From NCBI GenBank assembly GCA_032622095.1, contig CP136066.1, forward strand, positions 226,056,961 to 226,120,960: a stretch of 64,000 bases of DNA, read 5' to 3'. The notes beneath the pieces are model-generated. The model did not search any database. It worked only from the letters and a program-made list of their open reading frames with translations, and was not told where the DNA came from. The stretch comes from Siphonodentalium dalli (taxonomy: Eukaryota; Mollusca; Scaphopoda; Gadilida; Siphonodentaliidae). The position numbers and the translations under genes are program-made. Shown here piece by piece: positions 43,816 through 55,600 of the stretch (position 1 is the first letter of the stretch; each line of letters opens with the position of its first letter).

Positions 43816-44206
43816 CGCCCATACGAGTGTGACTTGTGACCGAAGGAATTTAGTGAGTTCGGTTCCGTGACAAAAGAATCCACACCGGCAATCGACCATA
43901 CGAGCGTGACGTTGGTCGTAAAGCTTTCAGTCATACAAACACACAAGATAATCCACACAGTCGATCGCCCATACACGTGTGACATGTACCAGAAGGCATT
44001 TATTGAGTCCGGTTCCCTGCCTGAGCATGTGAGAACACATATAGGTGATCAATCATACGAGTATGTAAGATTGTTCCCAGTCAGTCTGACAACCCACACT
44101 GGTGAACGCCCTTACAAGTGCGACGTTTGTCAGAAGAAGTTCGATGTGACATTGAGTCAGCCATGACTTATGAGAATCCACCGGATGTGTGTCCGAAGAC
44201 GTTCTT
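43816..44206 (+). pseudogene. Decayed C2H2 zinc-finger array
   Basis: Several classical finger units remain. Near 43816 there is RPYECDL with a stop in place of the second Cys region. Then NRPYERDVGRKAFSH appears in a shifted frame. RPYTCDMYQKAF and SLPEHVRTH are followed by HTGERPYKCDVCQKKF near 44096-44145. Linkers of the TGERPY type and C-x2-C spacing identify the family, which binds DNA as a nuclear regulator. Frame changes between units, lost Cys or His residues and a stop after the last unit make it non-functional. It lies just outside copy A and has no counterpart beside copy B. Source gene not identifiable. Confidence 0.8.
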
Positions 44207-45389
44207 ATGTGATGTATTAGTTCCAACGGAAAATAGTTGGTATATTTGGCCTCACTTTGGAAGGCGATATTAATTGCATATTCGAAAATCACTACAATGC
44301 TTAAAATATCACTGATATTGTTTGTATTTGTCCTGGGATAATTTCCATGTCTCTACACCCATCACAAATTCATACCATCTAAAGAAGTTAAACACTGAAC
44401 TAAATTACTATGAAATCAACACATTTTAATACTTTATACACCTGCCACCAAGGCGGGGGCTCGTGCACGTTTTTGCTAAAACAAAATGGGTACTGGGCTT
44501 ACTCACGAGGAACCACCCCCTTGTGCAAACATTCAGTTAGCCTTCATGTGCCAACCTACATTCATATTTTATACCAATACCACGTTTTGTATTGAATAAA
44601 GGTATAAATATGATCCAACAACTAAGAACAGAATAAGATGTGTACTATTATACATCTTTATTTTTTAAGAAAAACAACTGTAAAAAATAATAGAAGCACA
44701 GATGTGCTCGAGTATCTTCTCCTATTATACAGGATAGAACGATGTGATTGTATTCATCTTCCAAATGCTCAAAAATGAGGGTGGGCTTATCTGCGAGAAC
44801 CATCCCATGTTTTATTTAGGGTAAAACCCCAGATTGGGCTTATCTTCGAGGGTGGGCTTACTGACATGTGTATATAGTATGTGTGCTAAACTAGAGTTTG
44901 GTGGGGGTAAACAGGTTTGGTAGGGAGGCCAAATTACAATCAGCTTGTCCTATTGGTATTTATGGCTCAACTCAGTCCCCTGGAACATGACAAGCATGGC
45001 AAGAATAACAATAATACTACCGGTATTTCATTCTAATAACAATATACCCCATTGTGATATTCTGGTTTGTTGGTGATTTTGGAATTAGTTTAAAATATTG
45101 TGATCATATTGTTGGAACCAATATTTTATTAATCAGAAGGCAATCATATCATCTAGGAGTCTTTGTGTCTTCTTTGATTACACTTTCTGTAAGACACACA
45201 CCTTCAAATGTAAATTACATGGCGTTTTTCAAACGTTATACAACAAGAGTTATGCTCTTCAGATTTGAAGGAGTGTATATTTTCTTTAGAACAAGTGAAT
45301 AAATAGCCTGTAAATGTATAAGATGTTTTGCACTGGAGAAAAGAAATATGCATCAGCGTCCTGTGTTATTTCATTTTGTGATGACAGGT
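44207..45389. other. Unassigned DNA
   Basis: TGGGCTTA(C/T)TC-GAG phrases recur near 44494, 44783, 44835 and 44850, suggesting small related fragments. No gene was supported. An 82-codon plus-strand frame at 45054-45302 has no recognised motif. Confidence 0.4.
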
Positions 45390-45740
45390 TCAAGAATCAC
45401 AATATGTGCAATGTACACGTGGAAGCCTTGCATTGCCTCCACCACAAAGGTATCCATTGCACATAGGACTACCTCAAATAATTTGGAAAGATAGTGTTTC
45501 CTATATCTTGCATTTCCCAAAACTTCATTCTAGTATTATGAGGAAGCTGGAATGGCCAATTCTTTAACAATCTCGGTTCCTGTTTTGTCAGTTCATGTCG
45601 ATATTGTCTTAGCCAGTAGCACACATTCCATCATGAGAGCTCATAGGGACACATAGAACATATTGGCTTTGGCCTGTGTGTCATCATAGTCAGACATGAT
45701 ACGACAGTTCCATTTAATCACTGCTTGAGAATGTGAATTT
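45390..45740 (-). pseudogene. Decayed Cys-rich coding sequence, family unknown
   Basis: On the minus strand one frame gives about 80 codons with a single stop, including WLRQYRHELTKQEPRLL and KFWEMQDIGNTIFPNYL. A neighbouring frame then continues with CNGYLCGGGNARLPRVHC and TYC, a C-x4-C and C-x2-C arrangement typical of a small zinc-binding module. The join needs one frameshift at about 45470. The Trp and Cys density argues for real former coding, perhaps from a mobile element. No family was recognised. Confidence 0.35.
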
Positions 45741-46229
45741 TACACCGGTTCAATGAAGTTGTCTGACACCATTTTGCAAATTTAGTCAGAAACCAGTACA
45801 TGTCAGATCAGAGTTGAACTTCTGATAGTTTGTGCGATATTAAGGCAGCTTGTAGATCTAAAGTATCTGACACTGAAAATAGAAATAAAACACTTTAAGT
45901 ATACAATGCACATACATGTACAACATCAATATGGACATGAATTTACAAGTCTGGTTGAACAACTGATCAACTGTATGCTGCATTATAAGTCTAGTAAGTG
46001 CTATGGCTTCTTTTCGAGGCGTCTGAACTGTTAAATAAAAGGAATGACTAAAAGTACTTCCTGCTTAGCTGACCGGTACATGCAAATGATTCAGGTAAGT
46101 TAATTTTGTTTTAACATGAAAAATTAATAGTATTGCTGTCTTCATTAAAAACAACATTAGAATCATTACTAGCTGGGTACCGGGAGTTGCTCAGTTAAGT
46201 GCGGATTAAATTATTAGTTTGCATTCAAT
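45741..46229. other. Unassigned DNA with a consensus splice-donor site
   Basis: ATTCAGGTAAGTT near 46088-46100 is a near-perfect donor. It ends a 17-codon ATG frame starting at 46045. No other exon was recognised, so it is not called as a gene. Confidence 0.3.
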
Positions 46230-46745
46230 ACTTCTATCCAGGTCGTTTAAATTGATTATTAGTGATTTTCTTTAGTCAACTGAGATAACCGGACCTACAT
46301 TTTCCATGAGACACCAGGGGAAAGTTCCACTGATTCTCCCTCCATATTATCTAATCTGAAGATAAACACTCTTTGTTGCTAACTATTAGTGCCACTTTAA
46401 GTCATCTGAGCACCTATCCCATGGCAATCCCTTGGTCAAATTACCCATTTGAATAAATTTTCTTATATATCTTCTAATCTGATACTAAATACTCTTTATT
46501 AATTATTTATCTTTGTTCATATAATGTATTAGTCCTCCTTTATATCATATGAGGTCAAAGGGACCTATGACATGACATTCCCCTGGTAAATTTAAACGTG
46601 TGTAAATATTTCAGCTTGATGGGTCCAACCATTTTAGGTATATAATTATTTAAACTAAATCATGACAGCCCCTTTAAATCAGCTGATGGCAGGGGAAAAT
46701 GTATCAATGTACCTATTTGTAAACATTTTCAGCCCCTAGGCCTAC
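46230..46745 (+). repeat. Diverged tandem repeat, about 150 bp units
   Basis: Phrases such as TTTAGTCAACTGAG, TTAAGTCATCTGAGC, TATCATATGAGGTC and AAATCAGCTGATGG, each followed by a purine-rich GGG-AA or CCTATG-like segment, recur three to four times. Non-coding. Confidence 0.5.
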
Positions 46746-47357
46746 CCACCATGGTTGAACCGCCTGGTCGCAGACAAAGGAACAATCAAAATTGAGTTTT
46801 ATTAGCATACTGATACTAGATATAGGAAAGTAGAAAGGTTAGTAGGGAGTCCCTGTACATTTCAGACCCCATGCCACATGTCAGCATGACAGTTTTAAGG
46901 CATCATATTGTTCAGTTTTTATTATTTCTGAGCCAGTTGACAAATTTGATGAAATTAAATCTGAATCTTCTTGATTTGTTCAACATCATTGAAAGTATAC
47001 AAAATATGGCGTGTTAAAACTGGTATCTATTCTAGTGTGTAATTGTGGTCTCTGTTGGAAGGTTGTCCAATCTGAAATTTCCAACTACACCTACCCAGGG
47101 ACCCTCCTCCCACCATAAAACAGATCAACCTCCCATATTCACTAAATTCCACATGCACAGGTCTCTACATGGTACAGCCTTGGGTTGGAACTTTCAAACT
47201 GGTACATCAAGTTTCCACATCCGTTTGAAATTTCCAACCTGACACAGTGACCCTGCACCCACCCCCGACCCAGTGTTGGTTTAAGTTAAACAATTCCTCA
47301 CTAATTACTAGTTTTTACTTGTGTGAATAGATTTTTTTTTTCCAAATGTCCAACTTG
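46746..47357. other. Unassigned DNA with short imperfect repeats
   Basis: CTGAAATTTCCAAC (47071) and TTGAAATTTCCAACCTG (47224) suggest a local duplication of about 155 bp. No gene was recognised. Confidence 0.4.
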
Positions 47358-47695
47358 GATATCACCCCCCCCCCCCCCACCCAGCACCTGCATGACAAAA
47401 ACAATCATCTTATGGTTTTATCGCTTATTTTGCTTTATATAGTAATGAAACAGCGAGAAATTAGCTTGTTCCAAGAATAAGTTGTTTGAGTCATGGTTTG
47501 GGGTGGGGGGAGATGTCCAGGTCAATATACCCCCCCCCCCCCCCCCACACCCAGCACCAACATGACAAAATAATCCTCTTATGATTTTATCACTTATTTT
47601 GCTTTATATAGACATGAAACGGCGAGAAAATTAACTTCTTCCGACAAAAAGTCGTTTGAGTCAGGGCTTAGGGTGGGGGGAGATGTCCAGGTCAG
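47358..47695 (+). repeat. Poly-C-headed tandem duplication, about 165 bp
   Basis: Each unit begins with a C tract (47365-47378, 14 C; 47530-47546, 17 C). Each then reads CACCCAGCACC, TTATTTTGCTTTATATAG, GAAACRGCGAGAAA and GGGTGGGGGGAGATGTCCAG. The G-rich end of one unit meets the C tract of the next, so opposite strands could fold back or form G-quadruplexes. Confidence 0.85.
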
Positions 47696-48141
47696 AGAAA
47701 AAGTTGTTGGAGTCATTTCCCCCATCCCAAACCCTGACTAAAACAACTTTTTATCAGAATTTATTTTTTTTTAATCTCAAAAAACATTTTTCTGGCCATT
47801 TCAGGACCAAACGATATCAAATGAGTCATATTATTTTTTAGTCGTACATGGGGGCAATATCCAGGGTGTGGGAAAGATATCCAGGGTGGGGGGAAGTTAT
47901 CCTGTTACACCGGTACCAGTAATATCAGAATATTGTTCAAATTTAAATACCAGCAAGGTGTTATTAGGATGAAACTATAATAGCGGAATCCAAGACAGAA
48001 CTTTAGTTTCCAATATGGTACATTACCCTTTGGCGTTAAGCGGGTGGCACACGAAGCGATATTTGTTGCACGATATTTGTCGCAGACCCTTGCGATAATA
48101 GGATCAGTATGCGGCACAGTCCGATTTTAGTCTTGCGACTT
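47696..48141. other. Unassigned DNA left of copy B
   Basis: ATCCAGGGTGTGGGAAAGAT and ATCCAGGGTGGGGGGAAGTT near 47860-47900 echo the G-rich part of the preceding repeat. Copy B begins at 48142 with no CTTTTGAAGTA minisatellite in front of it. Confidence 0.5.
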
Positions 48142-49179
48142 ATAGCAACCACCCCAGTGGGTGTTTATACCTAAATGCATGTGAATTATGACGTCATATA
48201 ATTTTTCTATATTTCTATATAGCCAAGAGCGAAAATAGCGTGTATGCTTTTTTGTAAATTTCACACGTGACATCCGGGAGGTTATTGCGCAGAATCCAGC
48301 AGAAACTGATCGAAGAATTACGTTTTCTTCACTTCAACTTCAACACAATCGACTGTTTGTAACGGTACTGAGTTAGGAGAGCAGCGTGCTCCGAAGACAA
48401 CCGCGACGGAGGAATTTACATACAAGTACAACAACAACAACGATTGCCGATGATCACTTTTTAATTGTCCTCACTGAGTCATTCAGAGACTCAATCAAAT
48501 AATAGATTAATCGAGGATTAATCACAGCCTATCTAGTTTGATAACATGGCATTCGGTAAAATATTACCGTGGCACAGTTTGTGATTAGCCATATCGATTG
48601 TAAACAAATCTTCTACTCGAAATTTGTAAATTAAAAAAACAAATCAAATGTGCATGTGCGATAATCAATATCATCCATGACCAACCCGGACACACATACC
48701 AAATCGCATTCACATCCACTGAGAAACAACGAAGCAGCGCGACATTACACTTTTATTTAGAGCCGGCATCGGCGTCGACAAACACTTTATACACTGTTAT
48801 ATACATCGATTTCTCCACTACAAGGTCAAGGCCCAAATGGCACGAAATTGAAAAATCAACGAGTGGTTGATCTGTGTTTCTTGTAATTTGCAACAATGAA
48901 TGTTGTTTTGAGGATTTTATGGATTATTGTGTACCACAGATACACGAAGACTAGGCAATTCAATGTTAAGTGTATTCAATTTCATGACATCATGTGTAAA
49001 CTGTGTTTGTGACATGGTTATTGCACTTTCACTTTCGACAGGAGCTTGGAGGCATTGTTGAATTTGTTCTCTAATTATCAAAGGTTGCACAGGTATTTGC
49101 TTATCATTAATTTAATCATTTGATTTAGGACTGAAAAAGAATTGTTTCTGTTTTCAAATTGAAAAGATCAATCGTACTG

Positions 49180-49561
49180 CCCTGCTGGACAAAACAAGTG
49201 TCCATTGGCACCGCAGTGTGTTTGCCGGTCGGCGGCGGTGTCAGAGTTTGTAACTGCCGTTGAGCACCGCTGCCGAGCAGCAAGTACACCATGGTCGACC
49301 GTCAAGTACACATGTACACCATGGCCGAAAAGCAACTACAATGGGGCCGAATGGCATGTACACCGTGGTTAGATTTCTGGTTTATATTGTCTTTTTTCAG
49401 TTTAATGAATGCACACAGCGGCAACTACACCATGGTCGAATGGCAAATACACCGCGGCCCAACTGTAGTTAGCTGGTGGAGACGCTGTGTAGTTGCATTT
49501 CGGCGCAGTGGCAATGCTAAGCGCACCGTGGTTAAGTGGACACTTGTTTTGCCCAGCAGGG
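49180..49561. mobile_element. CCCTGCTGG MITE, family 3, copy 3
   Basis: Same position in copy B as 34424 in copy A. The ends are CCCTGCTGGACAAAACAAGT and TTGTTTTGCCCAGCAGGG, and the interior contains the same ACCATGGCCGAA-type units. Confidence 0.85.
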
Positions 49562-51958
49562 TAGTACTAGTACATGTGTATTCAGTTCAAATTCATACAG
49601 ATATCTTTCAGACGCAGTTTCTATCAAGATAAAATAAACAGCGGAAATACATTCATAAATGCTGCGTAAATTGAATTAGTTTACTCACGATGGATGTCCA
49701 TTGAAACTCTTTGATGGTTTAACACTGCTTAATCCACTATCCATAAGCACAAGTGAATGTTACACACTGTGTTTTCATATTGTACATGTACATGCTCCTA
49801 TATTAATTGTAATTCATTATTATTAATAAGGAATTAATTTAATACTCCGATTCAATGCTGACGAAATAAATACGGTAACATCTCCCGGCCATGTGGTCTC
49901 GCTTTGATTTTCCAGGAATTTATGTGACGTCATAAGCCATACATAGAAATCGTTCAAATGTATTTTTAGCTTCGAATCATTCAGTCTCAGACAGATAGTG
50001 CATTTGACACTTCACATCGTGTGACCTCAAAAAACTTAAACTGCCAATCATCGTGGCACGAGGGATCACCTTTTGATGAATGCCGACAATGAATGTTGGT
50101 TTTGGAGAATTCATTTGATATTTTGCTACAACATTCAAGCTGTTTCTTTATACTTGTACGCTCTCCGTATTTGGCCTAGGCGCGCAATTGATCGCTCACT
50201 GGTTTTCAATTTTAGCCGCGTGATGGTGCGCAAGAGCGATCGCGCGCCTCAAAAATTAAAGTCTGATCTTTCTGTTGATTCCAACATTAACACTATTACT
50301 TAATATTTTTACCACTTTAGAGGGCGTTCTTTATTAGATGAACATTATTTTACCCACACGTCATGATTCCATGATTTTAAGGTGAAGTTGAACAGAAGCG
50401 AGCACTAAGCTTTGTTTTCATTAACGCATGCTCACACCAGGACGGTGTGGTAATAATAGCATGATTTTGTCGGGCGCCTTGGTTTCTTTACAGCCCTCCA
50501 TTTGATTAACTCCGTCTCGGGTCTATAAATAGGCCCTCGGGCTGTTAATCATTCCTGTCGGGTCCAGGTGCTACTGCAGTAGCGTTCTTTAATGTGCACA
50601 CACCAAGGCGGAATACAGGAGAAGTCGGCCCCGCTACGAAGTCGGCCCAGCTATTAACATCAGTTAGTGACATGTTTACTCAATTGAGTAACATACATGT
50701 ATATCAGGTGTCACGGAAACCTTGTTCAACACTACATTGTATATGACTTAGTGTTGATCTTTATCGGCGTTTCGCTGACTGCTTCCATGTGGAAATCCCT
50801 CTGGCGCGACGCCCATTATAATTATGACAGGACATTGTTTAGGTCTATAGATTAATTGGCTGACTAAGTGTGAAGGTTCGTATCTGGTCTAATACCATGT
50901 CTTGTATATATGGCTATTTTTCCGGTACAGATTTAAATTTCCGTTTAACGAACCCTATCGACATATCTGCGTAAAGCCATGACAGTGCGCGATAAGCAAA
51001 TGGATTGCCAGCAGGTGATATAATCCTCCTTGACACCATGTGACCAAAACATGGTCACATAAAATGGAATGCTACGAGGTAATGTACATGTGATCCCTTA
51101 TGACACCGTGTGGCGAAATGTCGGTCTCATCTTATTGTGCCACAGGCATTAACAAGCAGTAAAATAATAATGGGGCCGACTTTTCTTGACCAATCTTTAA
51201 TTTACCCGGGCCGACTTCTCTTGTGGCCGACCTTGTTTTGGGCTGACTTCTCCAGATACCCCGAGGCATGTACACAGGTCAGCCATTAATGTCCGCACCC
51301 CCAATCAGACAACATACTGCACAACAACAAAATACCTGGATAGATGTTGTAATGGGGGAAGTCGGTATTTTTGCATTCGGATCTTTATTCAGTGATCTCA
51401 AATGAGACTTTTCAGCTTTACAAACTTGGTATCTGACCGAGTTCTGATTTTTGTCAGAATACCCTGACCAGGTTGCGATCCCCGGCCCGCTAGCACGAGA
51501 GACCAGTACACTACAGTACCTCTCGGCTATCGACTTCCCTAGATTTAAGTAATTGACCCCCTCTATAGTGGTGTCACCCCACGTAATACTGCTGTATTAT
51601 ATAAGAAATGAACGGCGGGTTCAATGTGGTCATCGGATTTTGACCGCAAGAAAAATTCAGCAAACTGCATGAACCCCGAAGTAGTAAAGCCAAACAAATA
51701 TATACCTGTGTTTCCGGTGACCCGCCCACCCCTATTTCGGAGCTCCCGACGGTTTTCATTTTATTCATTTTGCAAAATTCCAACGCATCCCGTTTTATTA
51801 GCTCAACTTACTTTGTAAGTTTGAGCTATTGCCATGGGTTGGCGTCCGTCATCCGTGTGTCTGTGTGTCCGTCAACAATTTACTTTGTCGCGGGCTACAG
51901 GTTGTGCCTTTAGTCTGATCTCTTTGAAATTTGTCATGAATGTTGACATTGACATGTA

Positions 51959-52348
51959 CCCTGCTGGACAAAACAAGTGTCCATTGGCACCGCGGTGTAT
52001 TTGCCATTCGGCCGCAGTGTCAGAGTTTGTAACTGCAGTTGAGCGCCGCGGCCGAGCAGCAAGTACATGTACACCGCGGCCGAACGACAAGTACACATGT
52101 ACACCATGGCTAAAAAGCAACTACAACGGGGCCGAATGGTATGTACACCGTGGTTAGATTTCTGGTTTGTATTGTTTTTTTTTCAGTTTGATGAATGTAC
52201 ACAGCGGCAACTACACCATGGCCGAATGGCAAATAAACCAATGCCCAACTGTAGTTGGCCAGTGGAGCCGCGGTGTAGTTGCATTTCAGCCGCGGTGGCA
52301 ATGCTAACCGCACCGTGATTAAGTGGACACTTGTTTTTCCCAGCAGGG
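51959..52348. mobile_element. CCCTGCTGG MITE, family 3, copy 4 (inside satellite)
   Basis: Inserted at the TA of GACATG TA ... TA GATGG, as in copy A at 37933. The ends are CCCTGCTGGACAAAACAAGT and TTGTTTTTCCCAGCAGGG. Confidence 0.9.
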
Positions 52349-52688
52349 TAGATGGAGCTACAGATCGTAGCTTTGGTCGGATCTTCATGAAATTTGTCAA
52401 GGATGTTAATATTGACATGTAGATGGGAACGAGTAATTTTTGGGTTGTTCGGCCAAAAAAACATGGCCGCCAGCAGCCATCTTGGATGTTACTCTTTGCA
52501 TGACTAAATCCTTTGGCGCGGGCTACAGGTCGTAGCTTTGGTCGGATCTTCATACAATGTACATGTAGATGGGAACGAGTCATTTTGGGGTCGTTTGACC
52601 AAAAAACATGGCCGTCAGCGGTCATCTTGGATTTCAAAATTCAATCCATTAGCACGGGCTACAGGTCGTATCTTTTGTCGGATCATTA

Positions 52689-55600
52689 TTAGCTCAACTT
52701 ACTTTGTAAGTTTGAGCTATTGCCATGGTTTGGCGTCCGTCATCCGTGTGTGCGTGTGTCCCTCAACAATTTCCCTTGGCGCGGGCTACAGGTCGTACCT
52801 TTGGTCTGATCTTTATGAAATTTGTCATGAATGTTGACCTTGACATGTAGATGGGAACGAATGGCCGCTGCTGGCCATCTTTGATTTCAAAATTCAATCC
52901 ATTGGCGCAGGCTACAGGTCGTGCTGTTTGTCTGATCATCATGAAATTTGTCATGGATGTTAATATTGACATGTAGATGGGAACGAGTAATTTTTGGGTT
53001 GTTCGGCCAAAAAAACATGGCCGCCAGCAGCCATCTTGGATGTTACTCTTTGCATGACTAAATCCTTTGGCGCGGGCTACAGGTCGTAGCTTTGGTCGGA
53101 TCTTCATGAAATTTGTCATGGCTGTTGACCTTGACATGTAAATGGGAACGAGTCCTTTTCGGGTCATTCGGTCAAAAGACTTGGCCGCCAACAGCCATCT
53201 TGGATTTTACTCTTTGCATGACTAAATCCTTTGGCACAGGCTACAGATCCTAACTTTGGTCAGATTATTATGAAATTTGTCATGAATGTTGACATTGACA
53301 TGTAGATGGGAATGAATCATTTTGGGGTAATTTGGCCAAAAAACATGGCCGCTGGCACTGGCAGCCATCTTTGATATCAAAATAAAATAGATTGGCGCGG
53401 TCTACAGGTCGTACTGTTCGTCTGATTATCATGAAATTTGTCATAGATGTTAATATTGACATGTAGATGGGAACGAGTTATTTTGGGGTCGTTAGGCCAA
53501 AAAACATGGCCACCAGTAGCCATCTTGGATTTTACTCTTTGCATGACTAAATCCTTTGGCGCGGGCTACAGGTCGTAGCTTTGGTCGGATCTTCATGAAA
53601 TTTGTCATGGCTGTTGACCTTGACATGTAAATGGGAACGAGTCCTTTTGGGGTCATTCGGCCAAACGACATGGCCGCCAGCAGCCATCTTGGATTTTACT
53701 CTTTGCATGACTAAATCCTTTGGCACAGGCTACAGGTCCTTACTTTGGTCAGATCATTATGAAATTTGTCATAAATGTTGACATTGACATGTAGATGGCG
53801 AATGAGTCATTTTGTGGTCATTTGGCTAAAAAACATGGCCGCTGGCAGCCATCTTTGATTTCAAAATTAAATAGATTGGCGCGGTCTACAGGTCGTACTG
53901 TTCGTCTGATTATCATGAAATTTGTCATGGATGTTAATAATGACAGGCAGATCGGAACGAGTCATTTTGGGGTAGTTTGGTCAAGAAACAAGGCCGTCAT
54001 GAGCATCTTGGATTTTAATCTTTGCATGATTAAATACTTGGGCGCGGGCTACAGGTCGTAGCTTTGGTCGGATCTTCATGAAATTTGTCACGGCTATTGA
54101 CCTTGACATGTAAATGGGAACGAGTCCTTTTGGGGTCATTCGGTCAAAAGACATGGCCGCCAGCAGCCATCTTGGATTTTACTCTTTGCATGACTAAATC
54201 ATTTGGCACAGGCTACAGGTCCTAACTTTGGTCAGATTATTATGAAATTTGTCATGAATGTTGACATTGACATGTAGATGGGAATGAGTCATTTTGGGGT
54301 AATTTGGCCAAAAAACATGGCCGCTGGCAGCCATCTTTGATTTCAAAATTAAATAGATTGGCGCGGTCTTCATGTCGTACTGTTCGTCTGATTATCATGA
54401 AATTTGTCATGGATGTTAATATTGACATGTAGATGGCAACGAGTTATTTTGGGGTCGTTAGGCCAAAAAACATGGCCACCAGTAGCCATCTTGGATTTTA
54501 CTCTTTGCATGACTAAATCCTTCGGCGCGAGCTACAGGTCGTAGCTTTGGTCGGATCTTCATGACATTTGTCATGGCTGTTGACCTTGACATGTAAATGG
54601 GAACGAGTCCTTTTGGGGTCATTCGGTCAAAAGACATGGCCGCCAGCAGCCATCTTGGATTTTACTCTTTGCATGACTAAATCCTTTGGCACAGGCTACA
54701 GGTCCTAACTTTTGTCAGATTATTATGAAATTTGTCATGAATGTTGATATTGACATGTAGATGGGAATGAGTCATTTTGGTGTAATTTGGCCAAAAAACA
54801 TGGCCACTGGCAGCCATCTTTGATTTCAAAATTAAATCGATTGGCGCGGTCTTCCATGTCGTACTGTTCGTCTGATTATCATGAAATTTGTCATGGATGT
54901 TAATAATGACAGGCTGATGGGAATGAGTCATTTTGGGGTAGTTCGACCAAAAAACATGGCCGTCATGAGCATCTTGGATTTTACTCTTTTCATGACTAAA
55001 TCCTTCGGCACAGGCTCTAGGTCGTACATTTGGTCAGATCATTATGATATGTGTCATGGCTATTGACATGTACAATGTACATGTAGATGGGAACGAGTCA
55101 TTTTGGGGTCGTTTGACCAAAAAACATGGCCGTCAGCGGTCATCTTGGATTTCAAAATTCAATCCATTAGCACGGGCTACAGGTCGTATCTTTTGTCGGA
55201 TCATTATTAGCTCAACTTACTTTGTAAGTTTGAGCTATTGCCATGGTTTGGCGTCCGTCATCCGTGTGTGCGGGTGTCCCTCAACAATTTCCTTTGGCGC
55301 GGGCTACAGGTCGTACCTTTGGTCTGATCTTTATGAAATTTGTCATGAATGTTGACCTTGACATGTAGATGGGAACGAATGGCCGCTGCTGGCCATCTTT
55401 GATTTCAAAATTCAATCCATTGGCGCAGGCTACAGGTCGTGCTGTTTGTCTGATCATCATGAAATTTGTCATGGATGTTAATATTGACATGTAGATGGGA
55501 ACGAGTAATTTTTGGGTTGTTCGGCCAAAAAAACATGGCCGCCAGCAGCCATCTTGGATGTTACTCTTTGCATGACTAAATCCTTTGGCGCGGGCTACAG

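Noticed and set aside
46045-46098. Short ATG frame ending in a strong splice donor (CAGGTAAGT)
   Set aside because: Seventeen codons and one splice signal are too little to support an exon without a partner exon.
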